From NCBI GenBank assembly GCA_029975055.1, contig JARKPU010000007.1, positions 1 to 53,576 of the forward strand: a DNA stretch of 53,576 nt. Reading direction: 5' to 3'. Each line of letters begins with the position of its first letter. The stretch's first letter is position 1. The translations under genes were made by a program, and so were the position numbers. Origin of the DNA: Anaerolinea sp. GTDB lineage: Bacteria > Chloroflexota > Anaerolineae > Anaerolineales > Anaerolineaceae. Shown here piece after piece: positions 14,303 through 20,669 of this stretch. Under the pieces are notes generated by a model, which searched no databases, was not told where the DNA came from, and saw only the letters and a list, made by a program, of their open reading frames with translations.

Positions 14303-16360
14303 ATGAAAACACGTTACTCACCGATCAACCCGCGCTTTCCACACTTCTTGCACGGCGGCGATTACAACCCCGATCAATGGCCCGAAGAAGTGTGGGCCGA
14401 AGATATGCGGCTGATGAAGCTGGCCAACTGCAACGCCATGAGCGTGGGCATCTTCGCCTGGACGAAACTCGAGCCGGAAGAGGGCAAATATGACTTCGGC
14501 TGGCTGGACCGGGTGATGGACCTGCTGGCCGCCAACGGGGCGTACGCCGTGCTGGCCACGCCAAGCGGGGCGCGCCCGGCGTGGATGTCGAAAAAGTACC
14601 CCGAGGTGCTGCGCGTGCGCCCCGAACGCCTGCGCAACCTGCACGGCGTAAGGCACAATCACTGCCTCACCTCGCCGGTGTACCGCGAGAAGGTGAGCCA
14701 GATCAACACCCGTCTGGCCGAGCGCTATAAAGACCACCCGGCCCTGCTGGTGTGGCACATCTCCAACGAATACAACGGCGAGTGTCACTGCGACCTGTGC
14801 CAGGCGGCTTTCCGCGAGTGGCTGAAGAAGAAATACGAGAACGACCTCGACAGGCTCAACCATGCCTGGTGGGCGGCGTTCTGGAGCCACACGTACACCG
14901 ATTGGGAGCAGATCGAATCGCCCAGCCCGGTCGGCGAGTTCTTGCTGCACGGCCTGAACCTGGATTGGAAGCGCTTCTGCAATGACCAGACCTTCAGTTT
15001 CTTCCTCAACGAGATTGCCCCGCTGAAGCGGCTGACGCCGGACGTGCCGGTGACGACGAACTTCATGGGGCTCTTCCCCGGGTTGAATTACCCGAAGTTC
15101 GCCGAATATGTGGACGTGGTGAGCTGGGACAGCTACCCCGTCTGGCACACCACCAGCTCCGATTGGCGGCTGGGCGCGCAGGTCGGCTTCATCCACGATC
15201 AAAACCGCTCGATGAAGGGCGGCAAGCCCTTCATGCTGATGGAATCGACGCCCAGCAACACCAACTGGCAGCCGATCCCCAAGCTCAAGCGGCCGGGAAT
15301 GCACCTGCTGAGCAGCCTGCAAGCCGTGGCGCACGGCGCCGACACGGTGCAGTACTTCCAGTGGCGCAAGAGCCGCGGCAGCTCGGAAAAGTTCCACGGG
15401 GCGGTGGTGGATCATGTGGGCCACGAGCACACGCGCGTCTTCCGCGATGTGGCCGAGGTGGGCGCCGCGCTGCAGAAGCTGGACGGGGTGATCGGCACGA
15501 GCGTGCGCCCCGATGTGGCGATCTACCTGGATTGGGAAAACCGCTGGGCAATCGACGACATGAAAGGCCTGGGGAACGACCGCCGCAACTACCCCGAGAC
15601 GGTGATCGCGCATTACCTGCCCTTCTGGAAGCGCGGCATCCCGGTGGATGTGATCGCCGAGGAGGCGGAGATCGGCGGCTACAAGCTGGTGGTGGCGCCC
15701 ATGCTCTATATGCTCAAGCCCGGCGTGGCCGAGCGCCTGCGCGCCTTCGTGGCGCAGGGCGGCACGCTGGTGATGACCTACTGGAGCGGGATCGTGGACG
15801 AGAACGACCTGTGCTTCCTGGGCGGGTGGCCGGGCGGCGGACTGCGCGAGGTGCTGGGCATCTGGGACGAGGAGACCGACACAATCACGGCGGCGGAGCG
15901 CAACAGCGTGGCAGCTTTGCCCGGCAACGAACTGGGGCTGAGCGGCCCGTATGAGGCGCGCGATTACTTTGCCCTGATCCACGCCGAGGGTGCGCGGGTG
16001 CTGGCCACCTTCGGGAGCGACTTCTACGCCGGGAGGCCGGCGCTGACGGTGAACGACTTTGGGCGCGGCAAGGCTTTCTATGTGGCTTCGCGCAACGACG
16101 AGAAGTTCATGGACGATTTCTTCGGCGCGCTGGCCGGCAGGCTGGGGCTGCTGCGCGCGCTGAACGCCGACCTGCCCGATGGGGTGACGGCGCAGCTGCG
16201 CACCGACGGGGAGAAGCAGTACGTCTTCGTGATGAACTTCAACCCGGCCCCGGCGGCGGTGGACCTGGGCGGCGCAAGCTGGCGCAACCTGCTCAACGGC
16301 GCGGAGGTGCAAGGGCGGCTGGAACTCCAGGGTTACGGGGCGGCGGTTCTGGAAAGGTAA
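14303..16360 (+). CDS. Beta-galactosidase, glycoside hydrolase family 42
   Basis: A 685-residue GH42 enzyme hydrolysing terminal beta-galactosides in the cytoplasm (no signal peptide). The TIM barrel opens with GGDYNPDQWPEEVW (18-31). The acid/base is Glu156 in WHISNEYNGE and the nucleophile is Glu314 in FMLMESTPSNTNWQ. The four zinc cysteines of the family (Cys121, Cys161, Cys163, Cys166) are present. A trimerisation (beta-galactosidase-like GATase fold) domain follows at about 395-610 and a small beta domain ends the protein. GAGGAG lies 5 nt before the ATG. Probably co-transcribed with the upstream MFS gene and followed by a hairpin at 16405-16438. Confidence 0.95.
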   Translation: MKTRYSPINPRFPHFLHGGDYNPDQWPEEVWAEDMRLMKLANCNAMSVGIFAWTKLEPEEGKYDFGWLDRVMDLLAANGAYAVLATPSGARPAWMSKKYPEVLRVRPERLRNLHGVRHNHCLTSPVYREKVSQINTRLAERYKDHPALLVWHISNEYNGECHCDLCQAAFREWLKKKYENDLDRLNHAWWAAFWSHTYTDWEQIESPSPVGEFLLHGLNLDWKRFCNDQTFSFFLNEIAPLKRLTPDVPVTTNFMGLFPGLNYPKFAEYVDVVSWDSYPVWHTTSSDWRLGAQVGFIHDQNRSMKGGKPFMLMESTPSNTNWQPIPKLKRPGMHLLSSLQAVAHGADTVQYFQWRKSRGSSEKFHGAVVDHVGHEHTRVFRDVAEVGAALQKLDGVIGTSVRPDVAIYLDWENRWAIDDMKGLGNDRRNYPETVIAHYLPFWKRGIPVDVIAEEAEIGGYKLVVAPMLYMLKPGVAERLRAFVAQGGTLVMTYWSGIVDENDLCFLGGWPGGGLREVLGIWDEETDTITAAERNSVAALPGNELGLSGPYEARDYFALIHAEGARVLATFGSDFYAGRPALTVNDFGRGKAFYVASRNDEKFMDDFFGALAGRLGLLRALNADLPDGVTAQLRTDGEKQYVFVMNFNPAPAAVDLGGASWRNLLNGAEVQGRLELQGYGAAVLER

Positions 16361-16404
16361 GTGAAGTACTACCCTGCCCCGCAGCAGGATGAATAGAAAA
16401 GCGT

Positions 16405-16438
16405 GCGAAGAGGAATCGCCGGTTCGATTCCTCTTCGC
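16405..16438 (+). terminator. Hairpin terminator after the beta-galactosidase gene
   Basis: A perfect 14-bp stem (GCGAAGAGGAATCG and its complement) with a 6-nt loop, 45 bp after the stop. No T-run follows on the plus strand, so termination efficiency is uncertain. Confidence 0.65.
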
Positions 16439-16463
16439 CGTTCTACAGGGGATCATGCATGTC

Positions 16464-16507
16464 TTTTTCTGTAAATTGTGGGCCAAGCCCCACAATTTAC
16501 AGAAAAA
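16464..16507. repeat. TAAATTGTGGGG palindrome, copy 1
   Basis: The arms TTTTTCTGTAAATTGTGGG (16464-16482) and its exact complement (16489-16507) form a 19-bp stem. Related palindromes lie at 41425-41456 and 49580-49617. The core TAAATTGTGGGG is shared while the outer bases differ and stay complementary (CTG/CAG here). Confidence 0.85.
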
Positions 16508-16545
16508 TTGAAACACCATCCTACAGGGAAGGTAATCCATTGGGC

Positions 16546-16551
16546 TATACT
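16546..16551 (+). promoter_or_regulatory. -10 box upstream of the DsrE-like gene
   Basis: TATACT is followed after exactly 6 nt by an ATG at 16558. That ATG opens a 9-codon frame (stop TGA at 16585-16587) which overlaps the DsrE-like start at 16569. GGAGG at 16560-16564 inside this mini-frame is the ribosome-binding site of the main gene. Confidence 0.5.
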
Positions 16552-16568
16552 CAACGCATGGAGGCGAT

Positions 16569-16910
16569 ATGGATAACAACACGGTGATCGTGTTCACGCG
16601 CAACGGGATGGGCGATGCGCCTGCCGATCTGCAGCAGGCCCTGGCGGTCAAATTCCTTAACCTGGCGCTGCAATCGGGGCAGGTTCCGGCGAAGATCCTG
16701 TTCTACACTGAAGGCGTGCGGCTGGCGTGCGAAGGCTCGCAGGCGCTCGAAGCGCTGCGTGCGCTGGAGGCGCAGGGCGTGGAACTGGTGCTGTGCCAGA
16801 CGTGCCTGAACTACTTCCACCTGCTGGAGAAGGTGCAGGTGGGCATCGTGGGCGGGATGGGCGACATCCTCGAGGCGCTGGGCAAGGCGGGCAAGGTGAT
16901 CAGCCTGTGA
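16569..16910 (+). CDS. DsrE/YedF-like sulfurtransferase-fold protein
   Basis: A 113-residue protein matching the DsrE-fold half of YedF-type proteins: NNTVIVFTRNGMGDAPADLQ at the N-terminus, ILFYTEGVRLACEGS in the middle and the cysteine motif LVLCQTCLNYF followed by VGIVGGMGDI near the C-terminus. Such proteins carry persulfide sulfur, or act in selenium metabolism when fused to a TusA domain; no TusA half or selenium genes are present here. Cys94 and Cys97 (approximate) are the probable sulfur-handling residues. GGAGG lies 5 nt before the ATG. It appears to be a single gene, with vapBC downstream. Confidence 0.8.
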   Translation: MDNNTVIVFTRNGMGDAPADLQQALAVKFLNLALQSGQVPAKILFYTEGVRLACEGSQALEALRALEAQGVELVLCQTCLNYFHLLEKVQVGIVGGMGDILEALGKAGKVISL

Positions 16911-16968
16911 GTTTGCCGAATTGTCAATAAGTTATCAGTCGGACATAGAAAAGAGTCGCTTTGTATGG

Positions 16969-17002
16969 TATCATTTAATCATAAACGATGATATTTAATC
17001 AT
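16969..17002. promoter_or_regulatory. Candidate VapB operator
   Basis: TTTAATCAT occurs twice with a 20-bp period (16974-16982 and 16994-17002), and TATCAT (16969-16974) is inverted as ATGATA (16988-16993). A direct repeat spaced by two helical turns upstream of a ribbon-helix-helix antitoxin gene is typical of TA autoregulation. Confidence 0.5.
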
Positions 17003-17017
17003 TCTTGGAGGACACCT

Positions 17018-17263
17018 ATGGTCCGAACGCAAATTCAGATCACACCCGAACAGGCCAAAGCGCTAAAACGCCTGGCGGCACGGGAAGGAAAGTCGGTCGC
17101 GGAGTTGATCCGGATCAGCGTGGATGAGATGCTGCGCGCAGGGGGTATCCAGGAACAAGCCAAACTGCGTAAAAAAGCTCTCGAGGCGGCAGGAAAGCTC
17201 TCAGGCCCGGCCGACCTGGCTGAGAAACACGATGATTACACTGTGGAATCGATTGAAGCATGA
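17018..17263 (+). CDS. vapB: Ribbon-helix-helix antitoxin (VapB-like)
   Basis: An 81-residue antitoxin. Residues 2-43 form a CopG/Arc ribbon-helix-helix: the strand VRTQIQITPEQ, then ALKRLAAREGKSVAELIR. The C-terminal 35 residues are the flexible toxin-neutralising tail (SGPADLAEKHDDYTVES). The ATG at 17018 has GGAGG 7 nt upstream; an in-frame upstream ATG (16988) lacks one. Its stop overlaps the toxin start by 4 bp (ATGA), which couples translation and keeps antitoxin in excess. It represses its own operon in known VapBC systems; candidate operator repeats lie just upstream. Confidence 0.88.
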   Translation: MVRTQIQITPEQAKALKRLAAREGKSVAELIRISVDEMLRAGGIQEQAKLRKKALEAAGKLSGPADLAEKHDDYTVESIEA

Positions 17264-17685
17264 ACATTTTCATCGACACTTCTGCAATCCTGGCTGTATT
17301 AAACTCAGCCGATCGGTTCCACAAGCCGGCAAAGGAAGCCTGGCAGGAGCTGTTGACGGGCGATGCGGTGATCACTACCAGCAGCTACATATTGGTCGAG
17401 ACCATTGCCGTGCTTCAACATCGCTTTGGCACAGAGGCTGTCCGGCTGCTGGATAGCAGCATCATCCCCGTGATGGATGTCTTCTGGATCGATGAAAACA
17501 TCCATCACCAGGCATTAAGCGCTCTTTTGGCAGCAAACCGCCGGAATCTTTCGCTGGTGGATTGCACGAGCTTTGAGATTATGCGGAAGTTGGGACTGGA
17601 AACGGCATTCACCTTTGACCCCCATTTCAAAGAGATGGGCTTTACGCAGCTTCCGTCTTCAGCTTTAGAAGAAAAAGGCGGATAA
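17260..17685 (+). CDS. vapC: PIN-domain ribonuclease toxin (VapC-like)
   Basis: A 141-residue PIN-domain protein, the standard VapC length. The acidic metal-binding quartet is present: Asp6 (MNIFIDTSAIL), Glu47 (ILVETIAVL), Asp101 (LSLVDCTSFEIM) and Asp120 (FTFDPHF). Known VapCs cleave tRNA or rRNA and halt translation; the target here cannot be predicted. It overlaps vapB by 4 bp and precedes the nitroreductase gene by 13 bp, so the latter may be co-transcribed with the toxin operon. No degeneration is visible, so the module looks intact. Confidence 0.9.
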   Translation: MNIFIDTSAILAVLNSADRFHKPAKEAWQELLTGDAVITTSSYILVETIAVLQHRFGTEAVRLLDSSIIPVMDVFWIDENIHHQALSALLAANRRNLSLVDCTSFEIMRKLGLETAFTFDPHFKEMGFTQLPSSALEEKGG

Positions 17686-17698
17686 ACTGGAGGTATCG

Positions 17699-18211
17699 AT
17701 GAACGTATCCGAAGCGATTCGCACCAAGCGCGCGGTGCGCGAGTTCGAGGCCCGGCCGCTGCCGCAGGAAGCAGTGCGGGCCATCTTGAACGCGGGGCGG
17801 CGGGCGCAGTCTTCCAAGAACACGCAGCCCTGGCAGTTCATCGCCGTGCAGGAGCGGGCCGGGCTGCAGGCGCTTTCGAAGCTGGGCACCTATGCCGGGC
17901 ACCTGGCAGGCGCGGCGCTGGGCGTGGTGATTTTAACCCCCTACCCCGACGAGAAGTTCCAGACACTCTTCGACGCCGGTCAGGCCGCGGCCTACATGCA
18001 GCTGGCGGCCTGGGAGATGGGCATCGGCTCGTGCATCGCCAGCATTTATGAGCCGGAGAAGGCGCGCGAGCCGCTGGGCTTCCCGGCGGAGTGGCAGGTG
18101 CGCATCGCGCTCTCCTTCGGTTACCCGCTCGACCCGGCGCGCCTGACGATGCCGAACAAGAAGGGCGGGCGCCGCAGGCTGGAGGAGATCGTCCACTGGG
18201 AGCGCTGGTAG
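17699..18211 (+). CDS. Nitroreductase family protein (FMN-dependent)
   Basis: A 170-residue nitroreductase-fold oxidoreductase, at the short end of the family. The N-terminus VSEAIRTKRAVREF carries the FMN-phosphate-binding arginines; RAQSSKNTQPWQFIAV and the C-terminal GYPLDP stretch are typical. It uses NAD(P)H to reduce nitro compounds, quinones or other substrates; the physiological substrate is unknown. GGAGG precedes the ATG at 17699 and it lies 13 bp after vapC. It is the last plus-strand gene before the candidate origin region. Confidence 0.88.
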   Translation: MNVSEAIRTKRAVREFEARPLPQEAVRAILNAGRRAQSSKNTQPWQFIAVQERAGLQALSKLGTYAGHLAGAALGVVILTPYPDEKFQTLFDAGQAAAYMQLAAWEMGIGSCIASIYEPEKAREPLGFPAEWQVRIALSFGYPLDPARLTMPNKKGGRRRLEEIVHWERW

Positions 18212-18346
18212 CGCGCGTACGTCACCGGCTGCGGCCTGCCCGAATAAGATGGTGCGGTCATTAAATCGGCCAGACCCTGCGCGGGATTATCCTCATTATC
18301 TTTCCATAGAGAAATGGATTCGTTGTATTAGTAGGGGCTGGGGATA

Positions 18347-18355
18347 TGTGGATAA
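18347..18355 (-). promoter_or_regulatory. DnaA box R1-like (minus orientation)
   Basis: TGTGGATAA is an exact TTATCCACA box on the minus strand. It faces the four plus-strand boxes, as is common for the outlying box in bacterial origins. Confidence 0.85.
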
Positions 18356-18439
18356 ACTCCGCTCCAGGGGCGGGTTCCCGGCACATCTGGGGGGCGAGGC
18401 GGGGGCAGGCCCTGCATCTTGGGAAACCTGACCGGGGAG

Positions 18440-18448
18440 TTATCCACA
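18440..18448 (+). promoter_or_regulatory. DnaA box (plus orientation)
   Basis: An exact TTATCCACA, 85 bp from the minus-strand box and 150 bp before the three-box array. Confidence 0.85.
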
Positions 18449-18525
18449 ACCGGGCGTGGAAAAAACGAGAAGAGAATCCGGGTGTTTCCACAGGATTTTT
18501 GCCCGGCTTGATATATGGGCCGGCC

Positions 18526-18555
18526 TAAAAAGCAACCCCCAGATCTGGGGGTTGC
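18526..18555 (-). terminator. Palindromic terminator for the minus-strand gene at 18701
   Basis: A perfect 24-bp palindrome (arms GCAACCCCCAGA and its complement, 18532-18555). On the minus strand it is followed by TTTTT, giving an intrinsic terminator about 145 bp after the nucleotidyltransferase stop. It would also stop transcription from entering part of the DnaA-box region. Confidence 0.7.
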
Positions 18556-18597
18556 GCATTTTCATCCGGCTCTCATTTTCGGACAAAATTTCGGTTT

Positions 18598-18647
18598 TTA
18601 TCCACAAACCAGGGGGGTTATCCACAGTTTTTCCCCGTTTATCCACA
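18598..18647 (+). promoter_or_regulatory. Array of three DnaA boxes in helical phase
   Basis: Exact TTATCCACA boxes at 18598, 18618 and 18639, all in the same direction and spaced 20 and 21 bp. Two-turn phasing places them on one face of the DNA, suited to cooperative DnaA filament assembly. Confidence 0.88.
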
Positions 18648-18700
18648 ATTTTGCCGCATTAATCGTGCTGGTCGAATCTGCGTAATTTTGCAGGCAACCC

Positions 18701-19729
18701 CTATATATCGGGGGTGCTTACCACCCCGTTGATCTGGCCCCAGCGGTCCAGCGCTTCTTCGACGCTATCCAGGTAGGCATCCAGCGCCTCGAGGCGTGCG
18801 CCGAAGTGGGCTTTATCCAGCCCGGCGGTGCGGCAGGCCTCCTGCCAGGGAAGGATGGAAGGGGAATCGGCGGGCAGGTGATAGACCGCCAGCGTCCAGG
18901 TGCGCATGAGCAGCCAGAAGGCCGCAGTGGGGTGCTCTTCCCAGAGCGCGGCGGCGGCGCGCAGATAGTAGCCGCGGCGGGTGGGGTGCAGGCGCGGGGG
19001 GCAGCCTTCGACCTGCGCCACCGACTGCAAGGCCTGGTCCCAGCCGGCCAGCCAGCTTTCCCAGGTTTCATCGCTCACCTCCACCTCGCTCGCCAGCAGG
19101 CTCACCAGCCCGGCCGAAAGGTCTTGCCGGCCGATGGCCAAAGCGCGCTGCGGGAACTGCACCAGGAAGCGCCGCTCGGTGAGGGGCACGCCCGTGAGGC
19201 TGGCGATGGCGTTGCCGGCGTTTTCGAGCGCTTTCAAGAAGCCATAGACCTTCCGGCGGTGATCGGGCGCGGAGCCGAAGGACAGGTCCATCCAGCCCCG
19301 GCGGGCCAGGTCGGCCAGGGCGCGCGAGCGGGCCAGGACGTTATCTGCCTGCTGGAACTGCGCGCCGGTGGCGGCCTGGTTGTAATCGAACCAGTGGTTC
19401 GAGTCGTGCAGGACGAGCGGTTTATTGTAGATGAACGGCCCCAGCCAGGGGTCGATGCGCAGGTGCCTGGGCTGGTGGAAGAGATCCTGCGAGTAGTGGC
19501 TGATATCCAGGTGCACCTCGTCGCTCAGGCGCACCACCTCGCGCTCCTGGTTTGGCTCGGTATCGTGGATCATCACCAGGTCGATATCGGTGGTGCCCCC
19601 CAGCAGAGGCTGCGTTTCGGTGAGGCAGCTGCCCACCAGGTAGATGCACACCAACCGGCGGGAGACCTTCACCCGCTGGGCGGCGGTCTCTCGGGCAATC
19701 TTCAGCAAAATCTCGCGGGTGATGCGCAT
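18701..19729 (-). CDS. Nucleotidyltransferase-fold protein of unknown function
   Basis: A 342-residue protein. Residues 25-80 carry the polymerase-beta-like nucleotidyltransferase signature: LVGSCL (Gly33-Ser34), then GGTTDIDLVMIH (Asp48 and Asp50), with the third carboxylate in VHLDISHY (Asp75). The remaining about 260 residues are helical and resemble the C-terminal regions of aminoglycoside or orphan nucleotidyltransferases, but no specific family is recognised. The substrate is unknown. GGGAGG precedes the ATG at 19729. The deoxynucleoside kinase gene lies 28 bp upstream on the same strand, so the two are probably co-transcribed, which may hint at a nucleotide-related role. Confidence 0.75.
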   Translation of the reverse strand: MRITREILLKIARETAAQRVKVSRRLVCIYLVGSCLTETQPLLGGTTDIDLVMIHDTEPNQEREVVRLSDEVHLDISHYSQDLFHQPRHLRIDPWLGPFIYNKPLVLHDSNHWFDYNQAATGAQFQQADNVLARSRALADLARRGWMDLSFGSAPDHRRKVYGFLKALENAGNAIASLTGVPLTERRFLVQFPQRALAIGRQDLSAGLVSLLASEVEVSDETWESWLAGWDQALQSVAQVEGCPPRLHPTRRGYYLRAAAALWEEHPTAAFWLLMRTWTLAVYHLPADSPSILPWQEACRTAGLDKAHFGARLEALDAYLDSVEEALDRWGQINGVVSTPDI

Positions 19730-19757
19730 GATACCTCCCTGAGTCTGCTGCGCGGGT

Positions 19758-20411
19758 TTACTCCTCGTTGTGCAGGGGCAGCGGCAGTTCCGGCTGGAAC
19801 GGGGCCAGCGCGAGCGCCTGGCGGATGCGGTTTTCGATCCAGCGCAGGTCTTCGGGATAGCGCACGAAGTCCAGCGGGTCCGATTCGATCACCAGCACCG
19901 GCGAAGAAAGGTTTTTCTTGTGCAGGAAGAACTCATCGTAGGCCTGGTTGAGCTGGTCGATGTAGGCGCGCTCCATGTTGCGCTCGTAGGAACGGTCGCG
20001 CTGGGTGATGCGCGCCATCAGCAGGTCGGTGTTGGCGCGCAGGTAGATGACCAAATCGGGCGGGGTGATCTTCTCTGCCAGGGCCTCGTGCACGCGGTAA
20101 TACATCTCCAGCTCGTCACCCTTCAGGTTGATCTCGGCGAAGAGGGCATCTTTGCCGAAGGTGTAGTCGCTGATCAGGTTCTTTCCGCCGGCGGTGAGTT
20201 CGCTCACGCCGCGGCGCTGCTGGTGGTAGCGGCTGAGAAGGAAAAAGATTTGGGTTTGGAACGCATAGCGCGCCCGGTCCTCATAAAAATGGCTCAGGAA
20301 GGGGTTTTCCTCGAAGACCTCCAAAAGCAGGTTGGCCTGAAACGTCGTTTGCAGCAGGCGCGCCAGGGTGGTCTTACCGACGCCGATGACGCCTTCGATC
20401 GCAAGGTACAT
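19758..20411 (-). CDS. Deoxynucleoside kinase (dNK family), paralogue 1
   Basis: A 217-residue deoxynucleoside kinase that would phosphorylate salvaged deoxynucleosides. The P-loop is GVIGVGKTT (residues 7-15). The substrate-binding segment LEVFEENPFLSHFYED follows at about 33-48. The LID region is RITQRDRSYERNM. Start: the ATG at 20411 follows GGGAG and gives MYLAIEGVIGVGKTTL; the frame is open further upstream, but that region is a repeat-rich intergenic stretch. A second dNK lies at 40691-41347. Such pairs act as dGK/dAK heterodimers in some Firmicutes; the two here are unlinked. Confidence 0.9.
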   Translation of the reverse strand: MYLAIEGVIGVGKTTLARLLQTTFQANLLLEVFEENPFLSHFYEDRARYAFQTQIFFLLSRYHQQRRGVSELTAGGKNLISDYTFGKDALFAEINLKGDELEMYYRVHEALAEKITPPDLVIYLRANTDLLMARITQRDRSYERNMERAYIDQLNQAYDEFFLHKKNLSSPVLVIESDPLDFVRYPEDLRWIENRIRQALALAPFQPELPLPLHNEE

Positions 20412-20602
20412 GCAATGCTCCCAGAGTTGGGGTGGGTGGGTTGTCCTTAAGAATATACCATAAAAACGCGCACTCCCTGCGCATCCAACGCGGGCAGACG
20501 TGGGCTTTCTCAAAGCCGGGAAGGAGCCCTCACCCTGCCCTCTCCCTGCAGGATGCGCTTCACACGCCCGCAGGGAGAGGGGAAGGAATCTGCCGGGGTT
20601 GT

Positions 20603-20636
20603 CCAAGAAAAAGGGGCGGACACATCGGTCCGCCCC
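20603..20636 (-). terminator. Intrinsic terminator of pepF
   Basis: On the minus strand the stem GGGGCGGAC/GTCCGCCCC (20613-20621 with 20628-20636) with a 6-nt loop is followed by TTTTTCTT, 34 bp after the pepF stop. Confidence 0.85.
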
Positions 20637-20669
20637 CCTTTGAAGGCAGCTCCAGAGAGCGAAATTCAA

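Larger units (their letters stand above)
18212..18700. other. Candidate replication origin (oriC-like), gene-free, five perfect DnaA boxes
   Basis: A 489-bp non-coding stretch between convergent genes. It holds five exact matches to TTATCCACA: one on the minus strand (18347-18355) and four on the plus strand (18440-18448, 18598-18606, 18618-18626, 18639-18647). A near-match TTTCCACAG lies at 18485-18493. AT-rich segments flank the boxes (18286-18334 and 18640-18690), either of which could be the unwinding region. A 24-bp palindrome (18532-18555) lies inside. dnaN (15 kb) and two parS sites (8 kb) support an origin-proximal location. dnaA is not in the window, and a datA-like titration locus is an alternative. 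Confidence 0.75.

Noticed and set aside
14318..16651. A 777-codon minus-strand frame opposite the beta-galactosidase gene
   Set aside because: Same composition effect: the plus-strand protein has intact GH42 catalytic and zinc residues, and the antisense translation shows no family.
18532..18555. The 24-bp palindrome as a regulatory-protein site within the origin
   Set aside because: It is followed by a T-run on the minus strand and lies downstream of a minus-strand gene, so a terminator explains it; a second role cannot be excluded.
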